Source: Ruegeria atlantica (GTDB taxonomy: Bacteria > Pseudomonadota > Alphaproteobacteria > Rhodobacterales > Rhodobacteraceae). Taken from it: 64,000 nt of DNA. The stretch spans positions 1,054,001-1,118,000 of the forward strand of contig NZ_WQCG01000001.1 in assembly GCF_013032505.1 (NCBI RefSeq). The letters run 5' to 3'. Under the pieces are notes generated by a model. It saw nothing but the letters and a program-made list of their open reading frames with translations. It did not search any database and was not told the origin of the DNA. Of the stretch, positions 16,372 to 27,165 are shown piece after piece (position 1 is the first letter of the stretch; each line of letters starts with the position of its first letter). A program made the position numbers and the translations under genes.

Positions 16372-18021
16372 TCAGGCATCCAAAAGGGCGCGAGCGGCCG
16401 CACGGGCCTCGTCGGTGATTGTATCGCCTGCAACCATACGGGCGATTTCATCCACGCGGTCGGGCTCAGCCAGCGGTACAACGGTAGACAGTGTCTGCCC
16501 GTCGGTGACCTGTTTCTGCACGCGCCAGTGATGTGCCGCGCGGGCCGCCACCTGCGGCGAGTGCGTCACGACCAGAACCTGTCCGCCATGCGCTAACGAT
16601 GCAAGGCGCCGCCCGACAGCATCAGCGGTCGCGCCGCCAACGCCGCGGTCGATTTCGTCGAAAATCATCGTGCGCGCGCTGTCATCTCCGGCCAGACAGA
16701 CCTTGAGCGCCAGAAGAAAACGACTGAGTTCACCACCCGAGGCGATCTTGTTCAGCGGACCTGATGGCGCGCCGGGGTTGGTGGCAACAGTGAACGCCAC
16801 GGCGTCAATCCCCTCGGGGCCCGGGTCTGCGACCGTGATTTCGGTTTGGAACACAGCGCGTTCCATTTTCAACGGAGCGAGCTCGGTCACAACTGCGGCA
16901 TCCAGTTGCCCGGCCGACTTCTGTCGCACTGCGCTTAGATTTGCCGCTGCGGCGTCATATGCGGCCTGTGCTGCATCTACCGTCGCTCTCTGATCGGCCA
17001 GATCCGCGTCGCCCGCGTCAAGCCGGTTCAGGCGGTCGCGCAATGTATCGGCGAAGGTGCCCAGATCGTCAGGCCCGACGTCATGCTTTCGCGCGAGTGC
17101 GCGGATGGCAAACAGGCGTTCTTCGGCCTGCTCCAATTCCGCCGGATTGAAATCCAATTTTTGCAGGCATGCATCGACACCATCCTGCGCCTCGCCCAAC
17201 TCGATCAAGGCGCGTCCCAGTGCGGCGATTGGCTCTTCCAATTGGCCGCCCGCACTATCCGACACCCCTTCGAGCCAGCGCACAGCGTCAGCCATCGCCC
17301 CCTCGGCCCCGTCACCACCCAGCAGAGCGAAGGCGCGGGCAACGTCATCGCGGATACGTTCGGCCCCTTGCATCATACGACGACGGGCGTCGAGTTCGGC
17401 GTCCTCGCCCGGTTGCGGGTCCAGTTGATCCAGTTCGGACACCGAATGCCGCAGAAACTCCTCTTCCGCCCGCATAGAGGCCAAGGCCGACTCTGTCTGT
17501 GCCAGTGCCTTGCGTGCGCGGGACATCTCGGACCAAGCTGACCGCACCTTTGCCAGATAGGGTTCTGCTCCGGCGTAATCGTCCAGCATTGCCCGGTGGC
17601 CACGCGGGTTAAGCAGGCCGCGGTCATCATGCTGACCATGCAGCTCGATCAGTGTTTCGGACAAAGCGCGCAGCACCTCGCCCGAACATCTGCGGTCATT
17701 GACCCAAGCGGTCTTGCGGCCCTCGGCCGTGTTCACACGGCGCAGGATCAACTCTTCTCCGCCGGGCAGTCCCGCCTCGGCTAGAATCGCATGTGCGGCG
17801 TGATCCTCAGTCAGCTCGAACTCGGCCACGACTTCGCCTTGGGCGGCACCCTGCCGCACCAGTTCAGCCCGGCCGCGCCAGCCCAGAACAAACCCCAGCG
17901 AATCCAGAAGGATCGATTTGCCCGCGCCAGTTTCACCAGTCAAAGCGTTCAGGCCCGGCTGAAACGTGAGTTCCAGCCGGTCGATGATCAGCATGTCGCG
18001 GATATCGAGGGCGCGCAGCAT
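16372..18021 (-). CDS. recN: DNA repair protein RecN
   Basis: A 549-residue SMC-like ATPase. Walker A GETGAGKS is at 29-36, central coiled-coil heptads run from about 150 to 360, the signature region is SGGELSRFLLALK, and Walker B is MIFDEIDRGVGG. It acts early in double-strand break repair. It lies 35 nt downstream of bamD, an arrangement I recall from Rhodobacterales. Confidence 0.95.
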   Translation of the reverse strand: MLRALDIRDMLIIDRLELTFQPGLNALTGETGAGKSILLDSLGFVLGWRGRAELVRQGAAQGEVVAEFELTEDHAAHAILAEAGLPGGEELILRRVNTAEGRKTAWVNDRRCSGEVLRALSETLIELHGQHDDRGLLNPRGHRAMLDDYAGAEPYLAKVRSAWSEMSRARKALAQTESALASMRAEEEFLRHSVSELDQLDPQPGEDAELDARRRMMQGAERIRDDVARAFALLGGDGAEGAMADAVRWLEGVSDSAGGQLEEPIAALGRALIELGEAQDGVDACLQKLDFNPAELEQAEERLFAIRALARKHDVGPDDLGTFADTLRDRLNRLDAGDADLADQRATVDAAQAAYDAAAANLSAVRQKSAGQLDAAVVTELAPLKMERAVFQTEITVADPGPEGIDAVAFTVATNPGAPSGPLNKIASGGELSRFLLALKVCLAGDDSARTMIFDEIDRGVGGATADAVGRRLASLAHGGQVLVVTHSPQVAARAAHHWRVQKQVTDGQTLSTVVPLAEPDRVDEIARMVAGDTITDEARAAARALLDA

Positions 18022-18056
18022 CGGGTCTTAGCGTCCCAACCCATTGGCCATAGCGA

Positions 18057-18899
18057 TTACAACCACTCACCCTTGACCGTCTGACGGTAAATCGTGCTGA
18101 GCCAGTTGTTTCCACGGCTCTTGAGATCCAGCCCGCGCGACGTCAACAATTTATAGCCAGCATCATACCATTCGGACGACTGATAGTTGTACCCCAGAAT
18201 GGCCCCCGCCGACTGTGCCTCGTCCACAAGACCCAGTGCCAGATAGGCCTCGATCAAGCGATAGAGCGCTTCGGCAGTGTGGGACGTGGTCTGGAAATCC
18301 TCGACCACGACGCGGAACCGGTTGATGGCTGCGGTATAGTGGTCCTGACGCAAATAATAACGCCCGATTTCCATCTCTTTGCCAGCCAGGTGATCAAAGG
18401 CCAGATCGAATTTCAAAACAGCCGAGGTCGCGTATTCACTATCGGGATAAACTTCGATCACGGTGCGCAGTGATTGCAACGCCTGAAAAGTCAGGCCCTG
18501 ATCGCGCCCGACCTCGTCAATCTGGTCATAGTAGCTGAGCGCCAGAAGATATTGGGCATAAGCTGCATCTTCGTCTGTCGGGTAGAAATCAATGTACCGC
18601 TGCGCTGCACCTCGGCTTTCTTCGTAGTTTTTGTCCGTGTGGTACGAGAACGCCTGCATGATCAGCGCGCGCTTGGCCCAATCGGAATACGGATACAGAC
18701 GTTCTACTTCTGAAAAATACCACGCTGCATCGTCCGAACGATTCTGCGACAGCTCATATTCGCCGCGCGTGAAAATCTGTTCAGGAGTGAACCCTTCCAG
18801 GTTCTGATTGCGGTCTGCGCCTTTTCCAGCGCACGCCGTCAAAACTGCTGTCAGAAGAATCGCGCCTGCGAGCCTGACTGCCGCTTTGGTGCCAACCAT
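18057..18899 (-). CDS. bamD: Outer membrane assembly lipoprotein BamD
   Basis: A 280-residue lipoprotein. The signal peptide ends in LLTAVLTAC with Cys23 as the lipid attachment site, followed by tetratricopeptide repeats (ARGEYELSQNRSDDAAWYF-like units). BamD is the essential non-barrel partner of BamA in outer-membrane protein insertion. ATG 18899 is chosen because it gives the signal peptide; the frame is open to 19118 into lpxC. Confidence 0.92.
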   Translation of the reverse strand: MVGTKAAVRLAGAILLTAVLTACAGKGADRNQNLEGFTPEQIFTRGEYELSQNRSDDAAWYFSEVERLYPYSDWAKRALIMQAFSYHTDKNYEESRGAAQRYIDFYPTDEDAAYAQYLLALSYYDQIDEVGRDQGLTFQALQSLRTVIEVYPDSEYATSAVLKFDLAFDHLAGKEMEIGRYYLRQDHYTAAINRFRVVVEDFQTTSHTAEALYRLIEAYLALGLVDEAQSAGAILGYNYQSSEWYDAGYKLLTSRGLDLKSRGNNWLSTIYRQTVKGEWL

Positions 18900-19026
18900 T
18901 CCGCCTATCCTTGTCGTATTACTTGACGGGGTTAAGCCCCGATTTAGGCCAAGGTCTAGCACATATAATTCTGGTGCAAAACGTCTTATGCGCCCGTTCG
19001 CGGAATTGTCGTCAGACTTGATCCAA

Positions 19027-19947
19027 TCACGCGACTTCTGGGATTTCGTTCCAGACAAGGCCCTGCCCGGGAAGGCGGGCTGCTTGTTCGGGGGTGCACA
19101 GGATCGGCCGGACCGCACCCGGTGTTTCGAACAGTTTGCGCAGCAGAGTATTGGTCATTGCATGGCCGGATTTGTCACCCGTGAAGTGACCAAAGATCGG
19201 GCCACCTGCCAAATAGAGGTCTCCAAGGGCGTCCAACATCTTGTGACGCACGGCCTCGTCCGCGTGGCGAAAGCCACCCGGTGTAAGGACTTCGTCACCC
19301 TGAACGACGACTGCGTTTTCCAATGTACCGCCCAATGCCAAGCCGTTTTCACGCATCGCCTCAACATCAGTGCGGCGACAGAACGTCCGGCAGTCGGAAA
19401 GCTCGCGTGCGAAAGAACCATTGCGCATATCCAGCGTCTTGGTCTGATTGCCGATTGCACCGTCTTCGAAATCAATGTGGAAGTCGATGATCAAACCATC
19501 CGCGGGGGCAATCGATGCGCTTGCACCCTCGCGCACAGCGGTCACCGGTTTAAGAACCTCATAGGCAAGAACCGGGCTGGCCTGACGGCGCACGCCTTTC
19601 GCCATGATACCGCGAACGAAATCAATCGAGGACCCGTCCATGATCGGAACCTCGGGACCATCAATCTCGATCAGTGCGTTATGTATGCCGCAACCGGCCA
19701 GCGCAGCCATGATATGTTCTACCGTGGACACTGAGACACTCGCGTCGTTGATCAGGCGGGTGCACAGCGGGGTACGCTCGACCACGTCATAGATCGCAGG
19801 GATGAGGGCATTGCCCAGCTCAATATCCGTCCGTTTGAACCAGATGCCGTGACCGGCGGCTGCCGGTTTCAGGACCATCGTCGCAGGCTTACCGCTATGC
19901 AGTCCGACGCCTTTAAACGTGACCGGAGATTTGAGCGTATGTTGCAA
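19027..19947 (-). CDS. lpxC: UDP-3-O-acyl-N-acetylglucosamine deacetylase LpxC
   Basis: A 306-residue zinc deacetylase, the committed step of lipid A synthesis. It starts at TTG 19947 (then QHTLKSPVTFKGVGLHSG) with GAGG about 6 nt upstream; an open frame to 20019 adds residues not typical of the family. Zinc-site motifs are VSTVEHIMAALAG and DALGDLYLAGGPIFGHF, followed by a KSGHAMT catalytic loop. It lies downstream of ftsZ but behind a terminator. Confidence 0.93.
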   Translation of the reverse strand: MQHTLKSPVTFKGVGLHSGKPATMVLKPAAAGHGIWFKRTDIELGNALIPAIYDVVERTPLCTRLINDASVSVSTVEHIMAALAGCGIHNALIEIDGPEVPIMDGSSIDFVRGIMAKGVRRQASPVLAYEVLKPVTAVREGASASIAPADGLIIDFHIDFEDGAIGNQTKTLDMRNGSFARELSDCRTFCRRTDVEAMRENGLALGGTLENAVVVQGDEVLTPGGFRHADEAVRHKMLDALGDLYLAGGPIFGHFTGDKSGHAMTNTLLRKLFETPGAVRPILCTPEQAARLPGQGLVWNEIPEVA

Positions 19948-20100
19948 GGTGAACCTCGAAGAGTGGTGTCCGGCCTCGGTTGGCCGTGTTGGACACTCAG
20001 TTAAGGAAGGCGGCGTCAAGGCTCAACTCACTCTTTGTAACCGAATGAAACATGTATGTAACAGATCGGCAAATCCCTGCTTACCCCCCCTTAAAACCCT

Positions 20101-20139
20101 ATAAAACAAAAGAAAAGGGCCGCCATTCGGCGACCCCTT
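20101..20139 (-). terminator. Intrinsic terminator after ftsZ
   Basis: An 11-bp stem with two G-T pairs (20129-20139 / 20114-20124, loop of 4) followed on the minus strand by TCTTTTGTTTTAT. It separates ftsZ from lpxC, so lpxC probably has its own promoter in 19948-20100. Confidence 0.75.
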
Positions 20140-20160
20140 GTAATCATTTTGTTACCGCGA

Positions 20161-21780
20161 TCAGTTGGCCTGGCGCCGCAAAAAGGCGGGAATTTCGATC
20201 CGATCCTGCTCCGGGTCCGCCTCATCCCTTGCGGGTGCCGTAGCGTCAGATTGGCGCATTACGGGCTGCTGGCGGGGTGGTTGCGCCGGAGTATCTGCCG
20301 CGTGACCGGTCATCCGGTCGATCAGGCGGTTAAAGCCAAACCGGGGACGGTCATGGGACTCATCCTGCGGAGCCGGGGCTGGTTGTGGGGTCGCAGGACG
20401 GACCATCGAAGGGCTCCGTTCGGACGGCGGAACGTTCTGAACGGCGGCCTGCAAGCGCTGCAGTGCTTCGGGCGACGGTGTTCCCGCTGCCGGTTGAGGC
20501 TGCGGCGCGACATAGCTCTCGGGCGCAGGCTCAACCGGTTCGGGGGTCGGCTCGAATTCGGCAACGCGCGGCTGATAGGCCGGCGGTGGCAAACCATCAT
20601 CATCCTGTTCGACACGAGACTGAAATTGAGGCTGTGCAGGCTCTTCAGGTGTTTCGAACAGCGAGGGTTCGCGATTCATCTCTTGCTGCGGTGCTTGCTC
20701 AGCGACTTCTGCAGCAACAGGTGCTTCTTCCTGCACTGGCTCCTCAGCCGAAACGGTGCGAGTCAGCGGTGCCGACATAGAACGGCGCGCGACGGGAACA
20801 TCTTCCTGCTTTTCACTGGCATCGATACCGGTCGCAACAACCGATACACGCATGCCGCCTTCCATCACGGTATCCAGTGTCGAGCCAACGATGATGTTTG
20901 CCTCGGGGTCCACTTCTTCGCGGATGCGGTTGGCAGCCTCGTCCAGTTCGAACAGGGTCAGGTCGTGCGAACCGGTGATGTTGATCAGAACGCCCTTTGC
21001 ACCCTTGAGGCTGATTTCGTCCAGCAGCGGGTTGGCAATTGCCTTCTCGGCGGCCTGAACGGCGCGATCTTCGCCTGTGGCCTCGCCGGTACCCATCATC
21101 GCCTTGCCCATCTCGTCCATCACGGCACGAACGTCGGCAAAATCGAGGTTGATCAAGCCCGGACGGACCATCAGGTCGGTGACACCTTTGACACCCTGAT
21201 ACAGAACATCGTCGGCCATCGAGAACGCCTCGGTGAACGTGGTCTTTTCGTTGGCCAGGCGGAACAGGTTCTGGTTAGGGATGATAATCAGAGTGTCGAC
21301 GACCTTTTGCAGCATCTCAACGCCGTCTTCGGCCTGACGCATCCGCTTGGCGCCTTCAAACTGGAAAGGCTTGGTCACGACACCAACGGTCAGCACACCC
21401 AGTTCCCGAGCGGCCTGCGCGATGATCGGAGCGGCACCAGTTCCAGTGCCACCGCCCATACCGGCGGTGATAAAGCACATATGCGCACCAGCAAGGTGAT
21501 CTACGATCTGCTCAATACTCTCTTCGGCTGCTGCGGCACCCACGGTCGGACGTGCCCCTGCCCCCAAACCTTCGGTGACTTTCACACCCAGTTGCACCCG
21601 CGCCGAGGACTGGCTTTGTTGCAGCGCCTGCGCATCGGTGTTGGCGACCACAAAATCGACGCCATCCAGCTGTTTCTCAATCATATTGTTGACAGCGTTG
21701 CCGCCTGCACCGCCAACGCCAAATACCGTGATCCGAGGCTTCAGTTCGTCGTGCCCGGGCATCGAAAGATTCAATGTCAT
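20161..21780 (-). CDS. ftsZ: Cell division GTPase FtsZ
   Basis: A 539-residue tubulin-like GTPase that forms the division ring. The nucleotide site has [12 protein letters not shown] and GGGTGTG (about 109-115). Residues about 320-500 are a long Pro/Glu/Gln-rich linker, longer than in E. coli, and the protein ends in the conserved tail [11 protein letters not shown] that binds FtsA. It is preceded by a 348-nt gap, so it may have its own promoter in addition to read-through from ftsQA. Confidence 0.97.
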   Translation of the reverse strand: MTLNLSMPGHDELKPRITVFGVGGAGGNAVNNMIEKQLDGVDFVVANTDAQALQQSQSSARVQLGVKVTEGLGAGARPTVGAAAAEESIEQIVDHLAGAHMCFITAGMGGGTGTGAAPIIAQAARELGVLTVGVVTKPFQFEGAKRMRQAEDGVEMLQKVVDTLIIIPNQNLFRLANEKTTFTEAFSMADDVLYQGVKGVTDLMVRPGLINLDFADVRAVMDEMGKAMMGTGEATGEDRAVQAAEKAIANPLLDEISLKGAKGVLINITGSHDLTLFELDEAANRIREEVDPEANIIVGSTLDTVMEGGMRVSVVATGIDASEKQEDVPVARRSMSAPLTRTVSAEEPVQEEAPVAAEVAEQAPQQEMNREPSLFETPEEPAQPQFQSRVEQDDDGLPPPAYQPRVAEFEPTPEPVEPAPESYVAPQPQPAAGTPSPEALQRLQAAVQNVPPSERSPSMVRPATPQPAPAPQDESHDRPRFGFNRLIDRMTGHAADTPAQPPRQQPVMRQSDATAPARDEADPEQDRIEIPAFLRRQAN

Positions 21781-22128
21781 GCTCTGTCCGCCTGTTTTTT
21801 GTTCCCGCCAAAGCGGTGTTTTTCTTACCTATCCACTAACAATCCTACCGTTCGAAACAGCAAACGTCACGCCAAAAATCGCGCAATTCCACAAAATATG
21901 GAGGAAATAAGGCGCTGACCGGCAGTATTTCGCATAAACTGCCAGATGTTGCGTAAAGAACTCAATGTAGCACAAAACAGGCGATTTGCACGCGGCACTC
22001 AACCGACGCATCACCAAAGGGACTCATAAACTGTCAAACTGCGGAAAACTGCTCAAGTCCTGCCGCGGGCCTCTGTCGGGCCTTGTGGATATCTTGCGGG
22101 ATAAATGAGTCTGCTGCAACCCGTTTCT
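21781..22128 (-). other. ftsZ upstream region
   Basis: 348 bases between the small exported-protein gene and ftsZ. It probably contains the ftsZ promoter. Two GANTC methylation sites lie at 22021-22025 and 22107-22111. I see no gene and no confident -35/-10 pair. Confidence 0.45.
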
Positions 22129-22554
22129 TTAGCTAATCGGGGCACTTGGACAATTCAGACCTTCAGTTGTGATGCGGCGAACCTCTTGAATCTCCGAGTT
22201 TGCAAGGGTCGCCAGCCGGACCATCAATCTGCCTTCATACTCGAACGGCCACCAGCAAACCGCCGGACCTTCGATTTCATCATCGTAAAGGAAACAAATC
22301 TGTCCGTTCGGCGTGGTGATTTGTCCGTAAACACACCCCCTGCCCTCACGGCGCCAAACCGACACCGTCGAGCTGAGGAATTCTTCGGTCCCAACAATCT
22401 CACCGCTGTGGAAGTCATGAAAATCAACGGTTTTCCCCATGACCGCCGCCAGAAACGCCTCGGGTGAAATGCGCGTCTGCGCTGCTGCCTCCAATGGCGC
22501 AGCTGCGCCCAGACAAGCGATCAGCGTCGCGGAAATGCGTTTACCAATTGTCAC
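22129..22554 (-). CDS. Small exported protein between ftsA and ftsZ
   Basis: A 141-residue protein starting at GTG 22554 inside the end of ftsA (14-nt overlap). A signal peptide is clear (IGKRISATLIACLGAAAP, then cleavage near EAAAQ). The mature part includes MGKTVDFHDFHSGEIVGTEEF and a CVYGQITTPNGQICFLYDDE stretch ending with CWWPFEYEGRLMVRL, with four or more Cys that may form disulfides. I do not recognise the family. Placement in ftsQAZ suggests an envelope role, by inference only. Confidence 0.65.
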   Translation of the reverse strand: MTIGKRISATLIACLGAAAPLEAAAQTRISPEAFLAAVMGKTVDFHDFHSGEIVGTEEFLSSTVSVWRREGRGCVYGQITTPNGQICFLYDDEIEGPAVCWWPFEYEGRLMVRLATLANSEIQEVRRITTEGLNCPSAPIS

Positions 22555-23878
22555 GGAACCAACGCACGGCACGCTTGAATGGGCGCGCGGCATAGGTATC
22601 GACCGGGATTTCAAAGTCCCACCATTCGTCCTGCGGGTGCGCAGCAAACAGGCTGAGCCCCACCGCCGACGAGAACCCCGGCCCCGTTGCCGATTGCGGT
22701 AGGCCATGCACACGCAGCGGCCGACCCAGGCGAACACGCTGCCCGAGGATGCGGGTGGCCAGACCATCCAGCCCCATGATCTGGCTGCCGCCGCCGGTCA
22801 GGACGATCTGCTGGCTCGGCATGTGCTCGAACCCGGCGGCATCCAGACGAACACGCACCTCTTCAAGGATCTCCTCAACACGCGGACGCATGATCCCGAT
22901 CAGTTCAGCACGGCTGACCGTGCGGCGATCATGTTCCCAGTCGCCGGTATCGCCGCCGATATCAATCAGGTCGCGATCATCAGCGCCAGTGGCATGGACG
23001 CCGCCGTTGAAGGTTTTGATCCGCTCGGCCACGGAGGCCGGGATGCCCAGCCCCATCGAGATGTCAGAGGTCACGTGATCACCACCCATGCGCACGCAGT
23101 CGGCATAGATCATGTGCTTTTTCATGAAGATCGACACGCTTGTCGTGCCGCCGCCCATGTCGATACAGGCGGCACCCAGCTCTTGTTCATCCTCGACCAG
23201 CGCGGAAACACCGGACACATAGGCCGAGTTTGCAATTCCCGCCAACTCCAGATCGCAGCGCTTGATGCAGCGCACGATGTTCTGGATCGCTGTCGCGTCA
23301 ACCGTCAGCATGTGCATGTCGACGGCAAGGCTCTGACCCATTTGCCCTCGCGGGTCGATCAGACCCGAACGGTTGTCCAGCGCGAAATTCACCGGTTGGG
23401 CGTGCAGAACCTCGCGTCCTGCGCCGTAATCCGGCACGTCGCAGGCATTCAGAACACGGCCCACTTCGGCCTCGGTCACTACCTGACCTTCAAGGTCAAC
23501 CTGCGCATCCAGACCGTAGGAACGTGGGTTCGCCCCTGAGAAGCTGGCGATCACATGATCAACACGAATGTCAGCCATCTTCTGCGCCGCCTGCAAGGCG
23601 GTTCGGATGGCCCGTTCGGTTTCCTGCATGGCGGTGACTTCGCCAAACTGAACACCGCGTGACCGTGTGGTCGCGGCACCGATCACACGAAAGCCGGTCT
23701 GACCGGCCATCGATCCGATTGTGTTGTCCTCGCTCAGGCGGCCCGTTCCGTCAAAGCGCAGCACAAGACAGGCAATCTTGGAACTGCCAACATCCAGAAT
23801 GGCGACAACACCGCGTTGCATCGCCTGTCTGCGCATCTGCCGCATGGCCCGCTGGGACTGATAAAGATCGGTCATCAT
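22541..23878 (-). CDS. ftsA: Cell division protein FtsA
   Basis: A 445-residue actin-like ATPase that anchors FtsZ to the membrane. Motifs are AILDVGSSKIACLVLRF at the N terminus, ACIDMGGGTTSVSIFM, and QQIVLTGGGSQIMGLDGLA. The C terminus (PFKRAVRWFRDNW) is an amphipathic membrane-binding helix. It starts 4 nt after ftsQ. Confidence 0.95.
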   Translation of the reverse strand: MMTDLYQSQRAMRQMRRQAMQRGVVAILDVGSSKIACLVLRFDGTGRLSEDNTIGSMAGQTGFRVIGAATTRSRGVQFGEVTAMQETERAIRTALQAAQKMADIRVDHVIASFSGANPRSYGLDAQVDLEGQVVTEAEVGRVLNACDVPDYGAGREVLHAQPVNFALDNRSGLIDPRGQMGQSLAVDMHMLTVDATAIQNIVRCIKRCDLELAGIANSAYVSGVSALVEDEQELGAACIDMGGGTTSVSIFMKKHMIYADCVRMGGDHVTSDISMGLGIPASVAERIKTFNGGVHATGADDRDLIDIGGDTGDWEHDRRTVSRAELIGIMRPRVEEILEEVRVRLDAAGFEHMPSQQIVLTGGGSQIMGLDGLATRILGQRVRLGRPLRVHGLPQSATGPGFSSAVGLSLFAAHPQDEWWDFEIPVDTYAARPFKRAVRWFRDNW

Positions 23879-23882
23879 TGTC

Positions 23883-24878
23883 TTACTGCTCGCTACCCAC
23901 TGTCACTTTTGTATTCCACCAGTCTTCGCTGGCAGCTTTGGTCATTCTTATTGTCGGACGTTGGCCAAGGCGCATGTCGACCACCGCCACGTCGCGTTCC
24001 AAAAGGTCCTGCACTTCATTGACGGCCAGGACGCGCTCCAACGCGCGCACGGGACGCTCGGTCGGCAACATGATGCGTTGACCGCGGTCCATAACCAGAT
24101 CCCAGCGGCGCTCACCGATCCGGACCAACCCACGCACGCGGCCACCAAGGCTGCGAGCGGTTGTCATCAACTCAAGCGCCTCACGCACGTGGGCATCAGC
24201 GCCCTTGCCTGCGATCAGAGGTAAATTGGCGTGATCCTTACGCGACGCGATGCGCTCCACGTGGGCACCGGTTTCGTCCAGCAACTCGATCCCGTTCCGC
24301 GTACGCCAGACGATGACGGGCTGACGCTCGACTACATCCACCTGCAGAATGCCGCCCGGGCGCACCCGTACCGTGGCGGATTTGACCGGATTCAGCCCGG
24401 TAATCGTATCGCGGATTTGCTCAACATCCAGATCCCATGAGCTGACAGGGAAATCCAGCGGCACGACCTCACGAATATCCTCGGACAGGTTGGTCCCTGC
24501 CCCGTCAATGGCCATCAGATTGACCATGAACTCTGGCCGTTGCTGGATTGAAGTCTTGATGTCGATGACATAGGCCACCACCGCATCGCGACGCTCTTGC
24601 GAGCCGAAATAGATGCCAACTGCGGCGCAAACGGCAAACACCGGCAGGCCAATCTTTAGGCTACGCCGAACGCCTCGCGTCAGCATCCAGCGCTGCAGGC
24701 GGTAGTTGAGGCGCGACGGGGCCGGGTCGAGGCGATCACCCTTGCGGCCAAACATCCCGCGCAGCCGCAATTTGGGTTCCGCTCCTGTACGCGCGCCGGA
24801 TTCGAAATCGGCATCAGGGCCGGCCAATTGCTTGGGCCGGTGAACCACAGGTGCTCGGGTGGCTCTTAGCGGTCGCAT
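23883..24878 (-). CDS. ftsQ: Cell division protein FtsQ
   Basis: A 331-residue inner-membrane divisome protein. It has a basic cytoplasmic N terminus (about 1-75), one transmembrane helix near 78-95 ([20 protein letters not shown]), then a POTRA domain ([20 protein letters not shown]) and the FtsQ beta domain. The start overlaps the end of ddl by 13 nt. Confidence 0.93.
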   Translation of the reverse strand: MRPLRATRAPVVHRPKQLAGPDADFESGARTGAEPKLRLRGMFGRKGDRLDPAPSRLNYRLQRWMLTRGVRRSLKIGLPVFAVCAAVGIYFGSQERRDAVVAYVIDIKTSIQQRPEFMVNLMAIDGAGTNLSEDIREVVPLDFPVSSWDLDVEQIRDTITGLNPVKSATVRVRPGGILQVDVVERQPVIVWRTRNGIELLDETGAHVERIASRKDHANLPLIAGKGADAHVREALELMTTARSLGGRVRGLVRIGERRWDLVMDRGQRIMLPTERPVRALERVLAVNEVQDLLERDVAVVDMRLGQRPTIRMTKAASEDWWNTKVTVGSEQ

Positions 24879-25783
24879 GATGCGTCCTCCACCATCCAGG
24901 CGCAGAGCTGACCAAAAGACATCCCCAGATGCGCGGCTTGTTCAGGCACCAGCGATGTTGGCGTCATGCCGGGCTGTGTGTTGGTCTCCAACAGGAACAG
25001 CCCATCCACGCCAATGCTGTCATCCCAGCGAAAATCCGTGCGACTAACGCCCTTGCAACCCAATGCGGTATGGGCGCGCAACGCATAGTCCATACAAAGA
25101 TCAAATATCTCGGCCGGAACGTCAGCGGGCAAAACATGCCATGATCCGCCGGGCTTGTACTTGGCGTCATAGTCGTACCAACCGCCATCGGTCATGATCT
25201 CGGTAACGGTCAACGCCTTGTCATTCATCACCGTTACGGTCAGCTCGCGCCCGGCAATGTACTTCTCGACCATAACCTGATCGGGCATCTCATCCGACAG
25301 TTGCGGAGGACCGTTGGACCCCTCGTGTACGATGTAGATCCCGACGCTGGAACCTTCGTTGTTGGGCTTGGCCACGTAGGGCGGCTCCATCACGTGAACC
25401 TCGACCACTTCGATCTTGGGGACGATCACGCTGGGAACAACGGGCAGGCCAACAGCCTCATAGACCTCTTTGCTGCGTTGCTTGTCCATCGCCAGAGCCG
25501 AGGCAAGAACGCCGGAATGCGTGTACGGAATGCGCATCCATTCAAGTAACCCCTGAACGCAGCCATCCTCGCCCCAACGGCCATGCAGGGCATTGAACAC
25601 TACGTCTGGCTTGATGTCCAAAAGGCGCGCATAGAGGTCAGGACCTGCGTCCAGCTCAACCACTTCAAAGCCTTCTCCCACAAGGGCGGCTGCGCATTCG
25701 CGCCCAGAGCTGAGAGACACCTCGCGTTCCTTCGAGGGCCCACCCATCAATACCGCCACTTTGGGGCTTGTCCTGCTCGACAT
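24866..25783 (-). CDS. ddl: D-alanine-D-alanine ligase
   Basis: A 305-residue ATP-grasp enzyme that makes D-Ala-D-Ala for the peptidoglycan stem. Motifs are [38 protein letters not shown], and [20 protein letters not shown] near the end. ATG 25783 is chosen; TTG starts at 25789 and 25801 are possible since GAGG lies at 25795-25798. Confidence 0.94.
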   Translation of the reverse strand: MSSRTSPKVAVLMGGPSKEREVSLSSGRECAAALVGEGFEVVELDAGPDLYARLLDIKPDVVFNALHGRWGEDGCVQGLLEWMRIPYTHSGVLASALAMDKQRSKEVYEAVGLPVVPSVIVPKIEVVEVHVMEPPYVAKPNNEGSSVGIYIVHEGSNGPPQLSDEMPDQVMVEKYIAGRELTVTVMNDKALTVTEIMTDGGWYDYDAKYKPGGSWHVLPADVPAEIFDLCMDYALRAHTALGCKGVSRTDFRWDDSIGVDGLFLLETNTQPGMTPTSLVPEQAAHLGMSFGQLCAWMVEDASCDR

Positions 25784-25891
25784 ACCCAACGTGCGCCTCA
25801 ATGTCCCCGGACCTTATGTGGTGGTCCGTACTGCGTTTATGCCTTTGATCCGTCGCCTTAATTTGCCTGTTATGGTCTGACGGTTAGGGCT

Positions 25892-26821
25892 TTATTCTGT
25901 CAACGGATCACCGACCCGCATGATTTCCCACTCTAGCGTGATGCCGCTTGTTTCGTAAACCTTTTTTCGCACCTCTTCCCCCAGACCTTCGAGGTCCGCG
26001 GCAGAGGCATCACCGGTATTGATCAGAAAGTTCGAGTGCTTTGGACTCATCTGCGCGCCGCCTTTGGTTGCGCCGCGCATGCCCGCATCATCAATGACCT
26101 TCCACGCCTTGAGGTCGTGCACGTCATCCGCCCGCCCGGTCGAAGAAAACCCCGCCGGATTGCGGAAGGTAGACCCAGCGCTGCGATCTTTGGTCGGCTG
26201 GGTTTCATCGCGTTTTTGCAATTGCGCCGACATCCGGGCATGCAACTCGTCCGGATCGCCGGATGGTCCTTCGAACGTTGCCGAGATCAGCACCCCACCT
26301 TCGGGCAGATCGGACTGGCGATAACGGAAATTCAGGTCTTCGGGCGTCAGGTCCACGACCTCTCCACCCCGAGTGACAATAGTCGCCTTGCGCAGCACAT
26401 CCGCCGTGTAACTGCCATAACACCCTGCATTCATCCGCACGGCACCTCCGACTGAGCCTGGGATCGTGCGTAAAAAGGTCAGATCCACGCCCGCATCCGC
26501 GGCCTTTCGCGCCACATGCGCATCCAGCGCCGCAGCACCTGCGGTGACGGTATTGCCTTCGACTGAGATATTGTTGAATCCACGTCCCAGCCGGATCACC
26601 ACTGCGCGCAAACCGCCATCACGAACGATCAGGTTCGAACCAACACCCATCGGGAAAACGGGTCGGTCTGCCGGCAAATTGCGCAGAAAGGCTTGCAGGT
26701 CTTCGACATCGGCCGGCTGGAAAAAATAGTCCGCAGGACCGCCAACACGAAGCCATGTCAGGTCGTTGAGTGATCTTTGTTCGGTTAGTTTTCCGCGAAC
26801 CGGAAGCGAAGTCAGTGTCAT
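25892..26821 (-). CDS. murB: UDP-N-acetylenolpyruvoylglucosamine reductase MurB
   Basis: A 309-residue FAD enzyme that reduces UDP-GlcNAc-enolpyruvate to UDP-MurNAc. It has the FAD domain motif [11 protein letters not shown] and ERSRRR-like [16 protein letters not shown], the catalytic Ser in AGSTFRNP, and a C-terminal [12 protein letters not shown] with the acid Glu. This is a type I MurB of normal length. Confidence 0.95.
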   Translation of the reverse strand: MTLTSLPVRGKLTEQRSLNDLTWLRVGGPADYFFQPADVEDLQAFLRNLPADRPVFPMGVGSNLIVRDGGLRAVVIRLGRGFNNISVEGNTVTAGAAALDAHVARKAADAGVDLTFLRTIPGSVGGAVRMNAGCYGSYTADVLRKATIVTRGGEVVDLTPEDLNFRYRQSDLPEGGVLISATFEGPSGDPDELHARMSAQLQKRDETQPTKDRSAGSTFRNPAGFSSTGRADDVHDLKAWKVIDDAGMRGATKGGAQMSPKHSNFLINTGDASAADLEGLGEEVRKKVYETSGITLEWEIMRVGDPLTE

Positions 26822-26874
26822 AGGCTCGTTCTATATCCGGCTTTCTGGGATGTCATCCATCGAACGAAAAAAGA

Positions 26875-27165
26875 TCAGCAATTGCGACGCATCTTTCTAA
26901 TGGTCCCCATCAACGCACCCAGGATTGCGCCTGACAGGGCAGGAAAAAACAATGACCACGCTAAGAGGACCAACAAATAATCAGCGTCCTTTGGCGGACC
27001 TTCACCATTGGCGAGTAGCAGATACGTGATGCTCACAGCGGATACTGTGATTGCTGAAAACACGGTCCATGCAAGTCCGCGCTTGGATAACAAATGGGCT
27101 ATGGCCAAAGCGGAAAGGAATGAAACAACAGCTAGGCAACAAAAAGCTATCAGTGCAGCCATCAT
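26875..27165 (-). CDS. Small membrane protein in the murB-murC interval
   Basis: A 96-residue protein with three hydrophobic segments at about 3-27, 33-51 and 62-88. The start overlaps the stop of the DUF2484 gene upstream by 4 nt (ATGA), so it is probably translated with it. I do not recognise the family. Confidence 0.6.
   Translation of the reverse strand: MMAALIAFCCLAVVSFLSALAIAHLLSKRGLAWTVFSAITVSAVSITYLLLANGEGPPKDADYLLVLLAWSLFFPALSGAILGALMGTIRKMRRNC

Noticed and set aside
20149-21918. 589-residue plus-strand open frame opposite ftsZ
   Set aside because: Antisense shadow of ftsZ in high-GC DNA; it has no recognisable motif and ftsZ is certain.
21768-22111. GANTC (CcrM) sites around the ftsZ promoter as evidence of cell-cycle control
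   Set aside because: Three sites in about 350 bp is only about twice the random expectation, so the sequence alone does not support a regulatory claim.
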